Positions 8,830 through 18,641 of a DNA stretch of 64,000 nucleotides are shown piece after piece (the stretch's first letter is position 1; every line of letters begins with the position of its first letter). The notes beneath the pieces are model-generated. The model saw only the letters and a list, made by a program, of their open reading frames with translations. It was not told the DNA's origin and ran no database searches. Origin of the DNA: Gemmatimonadaceae bacterium (GTDB lineage Bacteria; Gemmatimonadota; Gemmatimonadetes; Gemmatimonadales; Gemmatimonadaceae); contig JACVCD010000016.1 of the NCBI GenBank assembly GCA_016742275.1, positions 53,070 to 117,069 on the forward strand, written 5' to 3'. Both the position numbers and the translations under genes were made by a program.

Positions 8830-10045
8830 CTGGCGAGCGCGGGCGACGGATGTGATTCCCGGTGGCAGTTCCACTGGGAGCAAACGTCCTGACGCGCTCT
8901 TTGGTCGGGCCGCGCACGATGTGGGGCTACCTACCCATTTTGTGCGCGCCAACGGATGTCGTGTTTGGGATACAGAGGATCGCGAGTATATCGACTGCGG
9001 CATGGCACTTGGCGCAGTCGGTTTGGGTTATGCCGACCCTGCAGTCACAGCGGCCGTGATTCGGGCAGCCGAGGACGGTAATGTGTCCTCATTGACCCAT
9101 GCACTCGAAGTGGAGGTCGCTGAATCGCTCGTGGAACTGGTGCCGTGCGCAGAGCAGGTGCGGTTTCTCCGAACGGGCGCCGAGGCTGGTGCAGCTGCGG
9201 TCCGACTGGCGCGTACGTACACCAATCGCGAACGCATCATCGCCTGCGGCTATTTCGGCTGGCTGGATTGGAATAGCGATGCACGCGGCGTTCCGGAGGC
9301 TACGAAGCACGCCGTCACCTGGACTCCGTTCAACGACATTCCGGCACTCGAAGCCGCGATGGAGCAGGGAGAAGCTCCCGCGGCCATTGTCATCGAGCCA
9401 CTGGTGCACGACATCGCTGATGCTGAATGGCTGGCGGCGGCGCGTCGGCTTGCCACTGCAGCGGGCGCTGTGCTCATTTTCGATGAAGTCAAGACGGCGT
9501 TTCGTGTGCGCACTGGTGGCGTGCAGGCACTCCACGACATCACGCCCGATCTCACCACGCTCGGCAAGGCCATGGCAAATGGCTATCCGCTCTCGGCTGT
9601 TGTGGGACGCGCAGCTGTGATGGACGCTGCGCGTCATACCTGGATTTCCTCGACGGCCGCGAGCGAAACAACCGGGCTTGCGGCAGCCCAGGTCGTGTTA
9701 ACGCAGCATGCCACACACGACGTGTGCGCTGACATGGCGCGTGCGGGCCTGACAATGCGCGATATCGTTGGTCGTGCATTGCAAGAGGTGGCGCCTGCAA
9801 TGCAGGTACTCGGCCCCGATGTGATGTGGCGTCTCGAAAGTCCGTCGCCCGATCTCCTCGACGTGTGTGTCGCTGCCGCGGCATACGGTGGCGTACTGCT
9901 CAAACGCGGTGCCTATCAATTCGGCGCGCGAGCGCACACCGAAGAAGCTCTTTACCAGCTCGAACAACGCTTGGCGCGACTCGGTGAACTCTGGAAACGC
10001 GCCGCATCTGCTGTAGCCGAAGCCCCGGTAACCGGAGGTCGATGA
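8822..10045 (+). CDS. Class III PLP aminotransferase, glutamate-1-semialdehyde aminomutase-like
   Basis: A 407-residue pyridoxal-phosphate enzyme of the HemL-like branch of class III aminotransferases. The cofactor-binding Asp is in LIFDEVKTAF and the Schiff-base lysine is K249 in TLGKAMANGYPLSAVVGR. The N-terminal VIPGGSSTGSKRP block is typical of HemL relatives. It is probably not the tetrapyrrole-pathway HemL, because it sits in a run with a polysaccharide lyase and two amidohydrolase-fold proteins; such HemL-like paralogues often act on modified sugars or amino acids. I chose ATG 8822 because the homologous region begins there. It overlaps the preceding gene by 8 nt and the next by 4 nt, which points to an operon. 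Confidence 0.85.
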   Translation: MPDWRARATDVIPGGSSTGSKRPDALFGRAAHDVGLPTHFVRANGCRVWDTEDREYIDCGMALGAVGLGYADPAVTAAVIRAAEDGNVSSLTHALEVEVAESLVELVPCAEQVRFLRTGAEAGAAAVRLARTYTNRERIIACGYFGWLDWNSDARGVPEATKHAVTWTPFNDIPALEAAMEQGEAPAAIVIEPLVHDIADAEWLAAARRLATAAGAVLIFDEVKTAFRVRTGGVQALHDITPDLTTLGKAMANGYPLSAVVGRAAVMDAARHTWISSTAASETTGLAAAQVVLTQHATHDVCADMARAGLTMRDIVGRALQEVAPAMQVLGPDVMWRLESPSPDLLDVCVAAAAYGGVLLKRGAYQFGARAHTEEALYQLEQRLARLGELWKRAASAVAEAPVTGGR

Positions 10046-11067
10046 TGACCATGGCCGTTGATGCGCAACACGCACAGAAACACGCACAGCAGCACGCGCC
10101 GCAACACGCATCTACTGCTGTCCCACTCGGCGGGAGTGAACCGCTGATCGATCCTCACGCGCATTTCCATACGCCGTGGACGAATCGTGGCGATTGGCAG
10201 CGCTACAACCAGTCGCGCCTCATCTCGGGGCATCGCATGGGCGTGCGGTGTCATGTGGCGTCGGTGCTCGGCTCATGGGGACACACATCGCCCACCTATT
10301 TCGCGTCGCCGAGTGATCAGACGCATGCGAATCAGGCGATGCTGGCGTTAGCAGCGCATCACGCGCCATTCGTGAAGGCGTTTGTTGCCGTCAATCCCAA
10401 CTTTCGCGATCACGCGTTGCGCGAGATCGAATACGGGATGTCGCAAGGTGCGGTGGGCATCAAGCTCGCGGCTGGTCGTCGTACGACGGATTTCGCGGTA
10501 CTCGATGCCATGGCGGAAGCGGCGGCGGCATATGGTGTGCCGGTCTTGCAGCACGTGTGGCAGCATCGGCGCCGTGATTGGCCCAATCAGGATGCGTCTG
10601 ATGGTGCTGAACTCGCGGCTCTCGCTGCGCGCCATCCGACCGTGACGTTCCTGCTCGCGCACATTGGTGGCGGTGGCGATTGGGCGCATACAAGTCCTGC
10701 GGTGTTCGACGTGCCCAATATCGTGATGGATCTATCCGGCAGTGGAATCGATCGCGGCATGATGGACGATGCCCTCCGGTGGATTGGCGCCAGGCGTTTG
10801 TTGTGGGCCGCCGATCTCACGTTGTGTACTGGGCTCACCAAGCTGCGCGGCTTGCAATACACGGGCGTGTCGGCCGATGATATCGCGGACATTCGGTGGC
10901 GAAATGCGGTGCGGATATTTCCGACCGGCACATTCGATGCTGCTTTGGGTGCACCATGGACACCCGCTGTGCCCGATGCGCTCTCGCATGCGTGGAATGG
11001 ATCGCTGCATCATGCGCCCGAGGATCAAGTCGCGACGAACGAAGTTGATCGCGGAGGTGCGACATGA
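10042..11067 (+). CDS. Metal-dependent amidohydrolase (TIM barrel, amidohydrolase_2 type)
   Basis: A 341-residue protein of the amidohydrolase superfamily with metal-ligand positions in place: H39 and H41 in DPHAHFH after strand 1, H171 in VLQHVWQH, H207 in LLAHIGGGG and D258 in LLWAADLTL. Members hydrolyse C-N or C-C bonds or decarboxylate small acids. The first 25 residues are unusually rich in His and Gln (HAQKHAQQHAPQHAS) and could bind metal. Start codon ATG 10042 overlaps the aminotransferase stop (ATGA), and the next gene overlaps its stop the same way, so the three are very likely co-translated. The substrate is unknown; uronate, hydantoin or amino-acid derivatives are possible. Confidence 0.8.
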   Translation: MMTMAVDAQHAQKHAQQHAPQHASTAVPLGGSEPLIDPHAHFHTPWTNRGDWQRYNQSRLISGHRMGVRCHVASVLGSWGHTSPTYFASPSDQTHANQAMLALAAHHAPFVKAFVAVNPNFRDHALREIEYGMSQGAVGIKLAAGRRTTDFAVLDAMAEAAAAYGVPVLQHVWQHRRRDWPNQDASDGAELAALAARHPTVTFLLAHIGGGGDWAHTSPAVFDVPNIVMDLSGSGIDRGMMDDALRWIGARRLLWAADLTLCTGLTKLRGLQYTGVSADDIADIRWRNAVRIFPTGTFDAALGAPWTPAVPDALSHAWNGSLHHAPEDQVATNEVDRGGAT

Positions 11068-11882
11068 GCGGCCAGGTGAGTCAGATGCCGGTCGACACCT
11101 GCGCATGGATCGGCGGTTATCCCTATCGCGATATCCCGCACCCTGAGCCCGAAATCCTGGTGCGTGTGCTGGCGCGTGAAGGCTTTGGCGGTGCGTGGGT
11201 GGGACATTTGCCCGGCGCCTTTCATCGCGACCCGGTGCCGTCCAATACGATGCTGTACGAAGCACTCGCGCCGCACCGGGATGTGCTGCATCCGGCGCCC
11301 ATTGTTCGACCCGATTGGCCGCAGTGGGAGCGCCAGTTGACCGCCGCCGTGGACGCGGGCGCGCCGGTTATTCGCGCGTACCCGATGCTGTGGGGCTACG
11401 GTCCGGGGCATCCGGCGCTCGCCGCACTGGCATACGCTGCGGGTGAGGCTGGCGTGGTGCTGCAGTTGCCTGTCCGTTTTGAAGATCTCCGGCAGCGTCA
11501 TGTGCTCGATACTGCTGGTGACCTGACCGCCGCCCACGTGCGAGCGGTTGCGCGCCTTACAGACTCCAAGGCGCACCTGGTGATCTCCGGAGCCGGACGC
11601 GAGCTCCTGGAGGAGATTCACTGGGGGCTCACACCGGAGGAGCAGGCCCGGGTCTGGTATGACTGGCATTGGATCTGGGGTCCACCAGAGGATCACTTTG
11701 CGCATCTGGTGGGCACGATTGGTTCACAGCGCCTGACCTGGAGCAGCTGGTGGCCGCTGCGGCTGACACAGCAAGCTCAGGCATTGGTCGATCTTCTGCC
11801 GGACTCTTCCATAACCAACGAATCGTTTGCCGATGGTCGTTCGATCGGGCAGGCGGCTCGCGAATTCGCTGGTCTCCGGTAA
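11064..11882 (+). CDS. Amidohydrolase-fold protein lacking the metal ligands (probable pseudo-enzyme partner)
   Basis: A 272-residue protein whose blocks follow the same order as the upstream amidohydrolase, but a by-eye alignment shows each metal-ligand position replaced. The HxH pair is C13 and W15 (VDTCAWIGG), the strand-5 His becomes L135 (VVLQLPVRF), the strand-6 His becomes S175 (HLVISGAG), and the barrel-end Asp becomes W229 (RLTWSSWW). It therefore probably does not bind the usual divalent metals and may act as a partner, regulatory or substrate-binding subunit of the adjacent enzyme. Tight coupling (ATGA overlap) supports a fixed stoichiometry. Family assignment is by alignment and context, so function is inferred. 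Confidence 0.6.
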   Translation: MSGQVSQMPVDTCAWIGGYPYRDIPHPEPEILVRVLAREGFGGAWVGHLPGAFHRDPVPSNTMLYEALAPHRDVLHPAPIVRPDWPQWERQLTAAVDAGAPVIRAYPMLWGYGPGHPALAALAYAAGEAGVVLQLPVRFEDLRQRHVLDTAGDLTAAHVRAVARLTDSKAHLVISGAGRELLEEIHWGLTPEEQARVWYDWHWIWGPPEDHFAHLVGTIGSQRLTWSSWWPLRLTQQAQALVDLLPDSSITNESFADGRSIGQAAREFAGLR

Positions 11883-12239
11883 ACGGAAACCAGTTCGAGA
11901 AAAACCGCTCGAAAGTAACCGGCGTAAAAGTGCTACGCTGGCTCATTTCCGAGCGGTTTTGTAGCTGAATCGCGGGAGTCCAAAATTGCTGTACGTGAAG
12001 CTACGTCATGCACTTGCGTACAAATACGGCCCCGAACATACTTCGCGCTTGCAAAAATTTGGATGACACCGACTTACACGGTTTGTTCCACGTCGATTTT
12101 TGACGGGTGACCCCGTGTGATTCACGGATCGCATGACCTCGGGCACGCCTTGCACTACGGCAGGGAAGGTCCGGTGTTGTGCATGTCGTGTGTGGTCCAT
12201 CACCTCGCCCTACTCGGCATCCCTTACCGGCACGAGTCG
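11883..12239. other. Intergenic region upstream of actA
   Basis: About 357 bases without a convincing gene. The first part holds the inverted repeat listed separately (11901-11960), probably a transcription stop for the catabolic operon. The middle part (about 11970-12120) is AT-richer than the flanks and is the likely site of the actA promoter, but I cannot point to a clear -35/-10 pair. An in-frame extension of actA exists back to a GTG at 12117, but it would put a long non-hydrophobic leader ahead of the signal peptide, so I treat it as untranslated. Confidence 0.5.
11901..11960 (+). terminator. Long-loop inverted repeat, possible terminator
   Basis: The arms AAAACCGCTCG (11901-11911) and CGAGCGGTTTT (11950-11960) are exact reverse complements, 11 bp. 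The 38-nt loop contains a smaller possible stem (GGCGTA and TACGCT). The right arm ends in four T residues. It lies 18 bases after the last catabolic gene, which suits a transcription stop, but the loop is long for a classical intrinsic terminator. Confidence 0.45.
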
Positions 12240-12857
12240 ATGACGGTCAAGAAGAAGTGGACGGTGATCCCTGGGTTCCTCGCGTTGGCCGCTGCGGCCA
12301 CGCTGTTGTCGGCCTATAGCGGCGCATCGTCGTCGCAAGGCGCAACGGTAGAGCAGCCCGTCAAGTTCGTCCATTCGCCCCACGTGGAGAAGGCAGGCAT
12401 GAACTGCCTGTACTGCCACAGTGCCGCGAACAAGTCGCCCGATCCGGGTAACGCCTCGGTGGCCACCTGCATGGGTTGCCACACGGTCGTGAAGGCCTCC
12501 TCGCCCGAGATCAAGAAGGTGGCTGCCTATGCCGCCAAGGGTCAGCCGATCCCGTGGAATCGCGTGCACAAGGTGCCGGACTACGTCCAGTTCCCGCACA
12601 TGCGCCACGTCAACGCCGGCGTCACCTGCCAGTCCTGCCATGGTCAGATCCAGAACCAGGGCAAGCAGGGACCGGATACCAACTACGTACCCGTGCAGCA
12701 GGTGAACTCGCTCAACATGGGCTGGTGCATCAACTGTCACGTGCAGGGCTACAAGCCTGCGGAAGGCGCGCGTCTCGCGGGCCAGCCCGTGACGCCTGCG
12801 CTCGAAGCCATGCCCCCGAAGAAGGCGCGTTACGACTGCGCCGTCTGCCACTACTGA
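12240..12857 (+). CDS. actA: Alternative complex III subunit ActA, pentaheme cytochrome c
   Basis: A 205-residue exported multihaem cytochrome c. After a signal/anchor (MTVKKKW, then a hydrophobic stretch of about 18 residues) come five haem-attachment motifs: CLYCH, CMGCH, CQSCH, CINCH and CAVCH, the last at the very C-terminus. The pentahaem ActA subunit of alternative complex III carries electrons from the quinol-oxidising core to the monohaem ActE and on to cytochrome c or an oxidase. ATG 12240 is chosen because the signal peptide begins there; an upstream GTG at 12117 is in frame. It is the first gene of actABCDEF. Confidence 0.92.
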   Translation: MTVKKKWTVIPGFLALAAAATLLSAYSGASSSQGATVEQPVKFVHSPHVEKAGMNCLYCHSAANKSPDPGNASVATCMGCHTVVKASSPEIKKVAAYAAKGQPIPWNRVHKVPDYVQFPHMRHVNAGVTCQSCHGQIQNQGKQGPDTNYVPVQQVNSLNMGWCINCHVQGYKPAEGARLAGQPVTPALEAMPPKKARYDCAVCHY

Positions 12858-12879
12858 TCATCTGCGACCCTCGATCACG

Positions 12880-15800
12880 ATGAGCACAGAAGCGGGGACC
12901 GGCGTCAAGCGCCGCGAATTCCTCAAGATCCTGGGCGCCACTGGCGCCACGACGGCCGTGGTGGGCTGCTCCTCCGAAAAGGTGGGCAAGCTCATTCCCT
13001 ACGTCACGAGTCCGGACAACACTGTCCCGGGCGTTTCGCAGTACTACGCCACGACGTGCAAGGAATGCGCGACGGCGTGCGGTGTACTGGCGGAAGTGCG
13101 CGAAGGCCGTCCGATCAAGCTCGAAGGCAACCCGGATTCGGCGCTGAACAAGGGCGCCATCTGCGCGACCGGTTTGTCGGCGATGCAGGGACTCTACAAT
13201 CCTGACCGCTATCGCTCGCCGATGGTGCGTGAAGGTTCGGCCCTCAAGCCCACCACATGGGACAAGGCCTACGAACTGCTCGCGCAGAAGATCGGCGAAG
13301 TGAAGTCCAAGGGAACCGCCGGCAACGTCGTGTTCCTCAACCAGCATGAGTCGGGCACGTTCCCGGGCTTCCTCGATCAGTGGTTGTCGGCCAACAGCAT
13401 GCCGAATCACCTGAGCGTGGACAGCATGGCGCCGGTGGCCACGATCGCGGCCAACGTGAAGGCCTACGGTGTCGCGTGGCCGCAGCTCGACTTCGAAGCG
13501 GCCAAGCTCGTTGTGAGCTTTGGCGCCGACTTCATCGATGGCTGGGGCCAGAGTGTGCCGCAGCAGGTGTCGTGGGGCGATGCGCGCGGCAAGCTCGATA
13601 GTGCGCCGCGTCTCGTGTACATCGGCGCGCGTCGTTCGCTCACCGGCCTCAACGCCGATCAGTGGATCCCCGCCAAGCCAGGCAGCGAAATGGCGCTCTG
13701 CGCCGCGCTGACGGGTCAGGGCACGGTCGCTGCGGCGGCTGAAGCCTCGGGTGTTTCCGCTGCGACCATCGAAGCGCTGGCCAAGGCCATCGCGGATGCC
13801 GGCAACGGTGTCATGGCGCTCTGCGGCGTGACCGGCGCCGATGCGGTGGAATGCGGCACGATGATCGCTGAGATCAACAAGAAGGCGGGTTCGGTCGGAA
13901 CGACGATCAAGCCGGCCAACGCGCACGGTGGCTATGCCGGTCTGGCGTCGTACGCCGATCTCGCGAACGCCGTGAAGAACATGGATGCCGGCACGGTGCC
14001 GCTCGCGTTCGTGCGTGGTGCCAACCCGGCGCACACCATGCCCAAGTCGGCTGGCTTTGCGGCGGCGTTTGCCAAGGTGGCGTTCAAGGTGTCGTTCTCG
14101 TCCATGCCGGACGAAACGGCGCAGCTCTGCGACCTCGTGCTCCCCGACAACCACTGGCTCGAGAGCTGGGGCGATGCGGTGACCACGAATGGCACGCTCG
14201 CGTTGCAGCAGCCCACGCTCGATCCGGTGTTCGATACGCGCAGCACGGCCGATGTGCTCATCGACCTTGCCAAGAAGGATCAGGCGCTTGCCGCGCGGTA
14301 CAACGTGGCCGATTTCCGTAGCTGGTACATCAGCAAGTTCCCGGGTGGCGCTTCGGCGTTCACTGCGGCTCTTGCCAAGGCGCAGACCACGGGCGCGCCG
14401 CTCGTCGCGACCAACAGCCGCACGCTCACTGCGACGGCTCAGGTACCGGCAGCGGGCACCGGCGAGTTCTTCGTGCAGGTGTTCCCGTCATCGACGCTCG
14501 GCGACGGTGCGGGCGCCAACAAGCCGTGGCTCCAGGAACTTCCGGATCCCGTCAGCAAGATCGCGTGGCAGTCGTGGATTGAAGTGCATCCGCAGACGGC
14601 CAAGCGCCTCAGCATCAAGGAAGGCGCCCACCTCACGATCGAAACGGCCGCCGGCAAGGTCACGGCGCCCGCCTACATCTACATGGGTGTGCGTCCCGAT
14701 ACCGTGGCCATCGCCCTCGGTCAGGGTCACACGGCGTACGGCCGCTTCGCCCAGAACATCGGTGTGAACGCGTACGATCTCGTGTCGACCGGCTGGGACA
14801 GCGCGGGCGGACTCGCGATCGGCAACATCATGGGCAAGGTCACGGTGTCGAGCGATCACTCGCCGCTCGTCACCACCGAAGGTTCGGCACGTCAGCATGG
14901 CCGTGGCATTGGCCAGGCGATGACGCTCGCCGCGCTGCTGGGGCAGGAGGCCGAAGAAGAGCACGGCCACCACAACATCCCCGGCTTGCCGTCGCAGGAT
15001 TTCAAGACCGGCCTCAAGTCGCCGGTGGCTGCCGATGCGCAGGGTGAATTCGCCAACCCGTTGGCGAAGGACAAGGGGATGTATGACCCCAATCACTCGA
15101 GCAAGGCGGAAGCGCGTCGCTGGGCGATGACTATCGACCTTGCACGGTGCACCGGCTGCTCGGCGTGCGTGACGGCGTGCTACAGCGAAAACAACATTCC
15201 GACCGTTGGTGCGCCGTACCAGGGTCGTGCACTCAGCCCGACGCAGTGGGATGAGCGTCCGGGTGCGAACATCCTCAAGGGCCGCGAAATGGCGTGGCTC
15301 CGTGTGGAACGCTACTACGAAGGCAACGAGAACACGGAGAACGAGTTCTCGCCCGACTTCGAGACGCGGTTCGTGATGATGATGTGTCAGCAGTGCGGCA
15401 ACGCGCCGTGCGAGCCGGTGTGCCCCGTGTACGCCACGTATCACTCGCCGGACGGCCTCAACGTGCAGGTCTATAACCGCTGCGTCGGTACGCGTTACTG
15501 CAGCAACAACTGCCCGTACAAGGTCCGCTACTTCAACTGGTTCGGCTATGGTGAGCCGGATCGCCGTCAGTACGCGTGGCCGGAGCCGATGCACTGGTCG
15601 CTCAATCCCGATGTCACCGTGCGTGGCAAGGGTGTCATGGAGAAGTGCACGTTCTGCGTGCAGCGTATCCGTGAGGCGGAGCACCGCGCACGGGCAGAAG
15701 GCCGCGAAGTGGCACCGGACGAATTCACGGTGGCGTGCGCTCAGGCGTGTGCTTCCCGCGCCATCGTCTTCGGTGATGCAGCCGACCAGAACTGGACCGT

Positions 15801-15921
15801 ATCGAAGCTCGCGTATGACCGACGTGCCTACCACGTGTTCGAAGAACTGAACACGTACACCGCCGTGGTCTATCTCAAGAAGATCAACTATCCGGCGCCG
15901 GCTTCACCGGCCCAGGCCTGA
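12880..15921 (+). CDS. actB: Alternative complex III subunit ActB, molybdopterin-like and Fe-S fusion
   Basis: A 1013-residue fusion. It begins with a twin-arginine signal (KRREFLKILGATG) and a lipobox-like VVGC. Residues about 50-720 form the B1 domain, related to the large subunit of molybdopterin oxidoreductases. It keeps the Fe-S pattern C60-x2-C63-x3-C67-x27-C95. The B2 domain (about 740-1000) is ferredoxin-like, with Cys groups CTGCSACVTAC, CQQCGNAPCEPVC, CVGTRYCSNNC and CTFC followed by ACAQAC, enough for four clusters. ActB carries electrons between the quinol-binding membrane subunits and the haems. In characterised complexes B1 holds no molybdenum cofactor, so it is probably structural, though the intact Cys motif is worth checking. 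Confidence 0.93.
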   Translation: MSTEAGTGVKRREFLKILGATGATTAVVGCSSEKVGKLIPYVTSPDNTVPGVSQYYATTCKECATACGVLAEVREGRPIKLEGNPDSALNKGAICATGLSAMQGLYNPDRYRSPMVREGSALKPTTWDKAYELLAQKIGEVKSKGTAGNVVFLNQHESGTFPGFLDQWLSANSMPNHLSVDSMAPVATIAANVKAYGVAWPQLDFEAAKLVVSFGADFIDGWGQSVPQQVSWGDARGKLDSAPRLVYIGARRSLTGLNADQWIPAKPGSEMALCAALTGQGTVAAAAEASGVSAATIEALAKAIADAGNGVMALCGVTGADAVECGTMIAEINKKAGSVGTTIKPANAHGGYAGLASYADLANAVKNMDAGTVPLAFVRGANPAHTMPKSAGFAAAFAKVAFKVSFSSMPDETAQLCDLVLPDNHWLESWGDAVTTNGTLALQQPTLDPVFDTRSTADVLIDLAKKDQALAARYNVADFRSWYISKFPGGASAFTAALAKAQTTGAPLVATNSRTLTATAQVPAAGTGEFFVQVFPSSTLGDGAGANKPWLQELPDPVSKIAWQSWIEVHPQTAKRLSIKEGAHLTIETAAGKVTAPAYIYMGVRPDTVAIALGQGHTAYGRFAQNIGVNAYDLVSTGWDSAGGLAIGNIMGKVTVSSDHSPLVTTEGSARQHGRGIGQAMTLAALLGQEAEEEHGHHNIPGLPSQDFKTGLKSPVAADAQGEFANPLAKDKGMYDPNHSSKAEARRWAMTIDLARCTGCSACVTACYSENNIPTVGAPYQGRALSPTQWDERPGANILKGREMAWLRVERYYEGNENTENEFSPDFETRFVMMMCQQCGNAPCEPVCPVYATYHSPDGLNVQVYNRCVGTRYCSNNCPYKVRYFNWFGYGEPDRRQYAWPEPMHWSLNPDVTVRGKGVMEKCTFCVQRIREAEHRARAEGREVAPDEFTVACAQACASRAIVFGDAADQNWTVSKLAYDRRAYHVFEELNTYTAVVYLKKINYPAPASPAQA

Positions 15922-15932
15922 GGGAAGCGCGC

Positions 15933-17338
<1,406 letters not shown>

Positions 17339-17339
<1 letters not shown>

Positions 17340-17839
17340 TGCAGGGCGTGCTTGGAGTCTTCCATCACCTCGATACGACGGTGTCGGCCATCGAGGAACT
17401 CAAGAAGAAGCGTCTGGGTGAAGTCACGGTGTATTCACCCACCATCCGGCATGAGCTGGATGATGCGATCGCCGGTCCGAACAGTGTTGTCCGTCGCTTC
17501 ACGCTCATCGGTGGTCTGCTTGGCGTGAGCTTCGGCTACTGGATCGCGATCTGGTCGTCGGACTACTGGCCCTTGGTTACGGGCGGCAAGGCCACGGCCT
17601 CGTGGATCCCGTACACGATCATCGGCTTCGAAGTCATGGTGCTCGTGGGCGCGCTGTCCACAGTGGCCGGCATGTTCATCAACTCGCGCATTCCCCGCCT
17701 GACCACCACGGTCGGCTATGACGATCGCTTCTCCGCGGGCCACTTCGGTGTGTTCGTGGCGTGTGACGCCGCCAAGGCATCAGCGGCCGAAGAACTCCTG
17801 CGCCATGCCGGCGCCGAGGAGGTGCGGCGTGAAGCGTGA
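17339..17839 (+). CDS. actD: Alternative complex III subunit ActD (DUF3341)
   Basis: A 166-residue membrane protein. The soluble N-terminal part (LGVFHHLDTTVSAIEELKKKR) resembles a small ferredoxin-like fold typical of DUF3341. Two transmembrane hairpin helices follow (about residues 55-75 and 95-115), and the C-terminal part again is soluble. ActD is an accessory subunit without cofactors that packs against ActC and ActF. Stop and start overlaps on both sides show tight coupling with actC and actE. Confidence 0.9.
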
Positions 17840-18641
17840 GCCTCTTACTTCACAGGTTGCAATCGTGAACCGCGCGCTTCGCGCGTCGGTGGCCGTGGTG
17901 CTCCCGCTGTCGTTGGGCGCGTGCTCCTGGTTCACTGACTTCAAGGAACAGCCAGCCATCGAGCCGTGGGAGTCGCCGTCGCAGAATGCGGCCGACTCAC
18001 TCACGCCGCCGCGTGGTCAGCCGCGCTACAGCGTGCCGGTGCAGGGCACGGCGGTTGCTGGTTATCAGATCAGCTACACGGCGCTGCCGGTTGTGGTCGA
18101 CAGCTTCTCGCCGATTCCGAATCCGACGCCCACATCCGAAGCCTCGCTCGCCAACGGCAAGTTGAACTATCAGATCAACTGCTCGGTGTGCCACGGCCTT
18201 GCGGGTGACGGCAAGGGCGGCCTTTCCAAGGTGAACCCGGGCTATGCGTTCAGCCCGAGCTTGCTTACGGATCAGGCCAAGAATCACAAGGACGGCTACT
18301 TCTACGGCATCATGCGCAACGGCCGTGGGCTCATGCCCAGCTACAACCGCATTGAAGAGCGGGATCGCTGGGACGTGGTGAACTACATCCGCACGCTCCA
18401 GGCTGGTACGGCCGATACGACGTTGGCGGGGTATCCCGGACAGAACGGCACCACGGTGCCGGGCCCGTCCCAGACTGCTCCGACGCGCCCTGCGCCGTTC
18501 CTGAAGCCCACGCAGACGCCGACCCCGGGTTCGCCGAACATCAATTCGGCCACCTTCAAGGGGAACAACGAGAACGACACCATGCGCAAGCTGCACGTCG
18601 GACCGCCGGCAGCGCCTGGTACGGCCAAGGAGAAGCACTAG
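17829..18641 (+). CDS. actE: Alternative complex III subunit ActE, monohaem cytochrome c lipoprotein
   Basis: A 270-residue lipoprotein with one haem motif, CSVCHG (in NCSVCHGLAGDGKG), and a likely axial Met in GLMPSYNRI, as in class I cytochromes c. The signal sequence ends in the lipobox LGAC. ActE receives electrons from the pentahaem ActA and passes them to the oxidase or a soluble carrier. The GTG at 17829 is preferred because a perfect AGGAGG lies 6 bases ahead inside the end of actD; another in-frame GTG at 17865 would give a shorter signal peptide. The last 70 residues are Pro/Thr-rich and probably a flexible tail. Confidence 0.9.
   Translation: MKREPLTSQVAIVNRALRASVAVVLPLSLGACSWFTDFKEQPAIEPWESPSQNAADSLTPPRGQPRYSVPVQGTAVAGYQISYTALPVVVDSFSPIPNPTPTSEASLANGKLNYQINCSVCHGLAGDGKGGLSKVNPGYAFSPSLLTDQAKNHKDGYFYGIMRNGRGLMPSYNRIEERDRWDVVNYIRTLQAGTADTTLAGYPGQNGTTVPGPSQTAPTRPAPFLKPTQTPTPGSPNINSATFKGNNENDTMRKLHVGPPAAPGTAKEKH

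Noticed and set aside
8822..10045. Calling the aminotransferase HemL of heme synthesis
   Set aside because: The context is catabolic, and class III paralogues of HemL are common; the name would be an over-claim.
12117..12239. GTG-initiated N-terminal extension of actA
   Set aside because: Would put about 41 polar residues ahead of a good signal peptide; ATG 12240 fits better.
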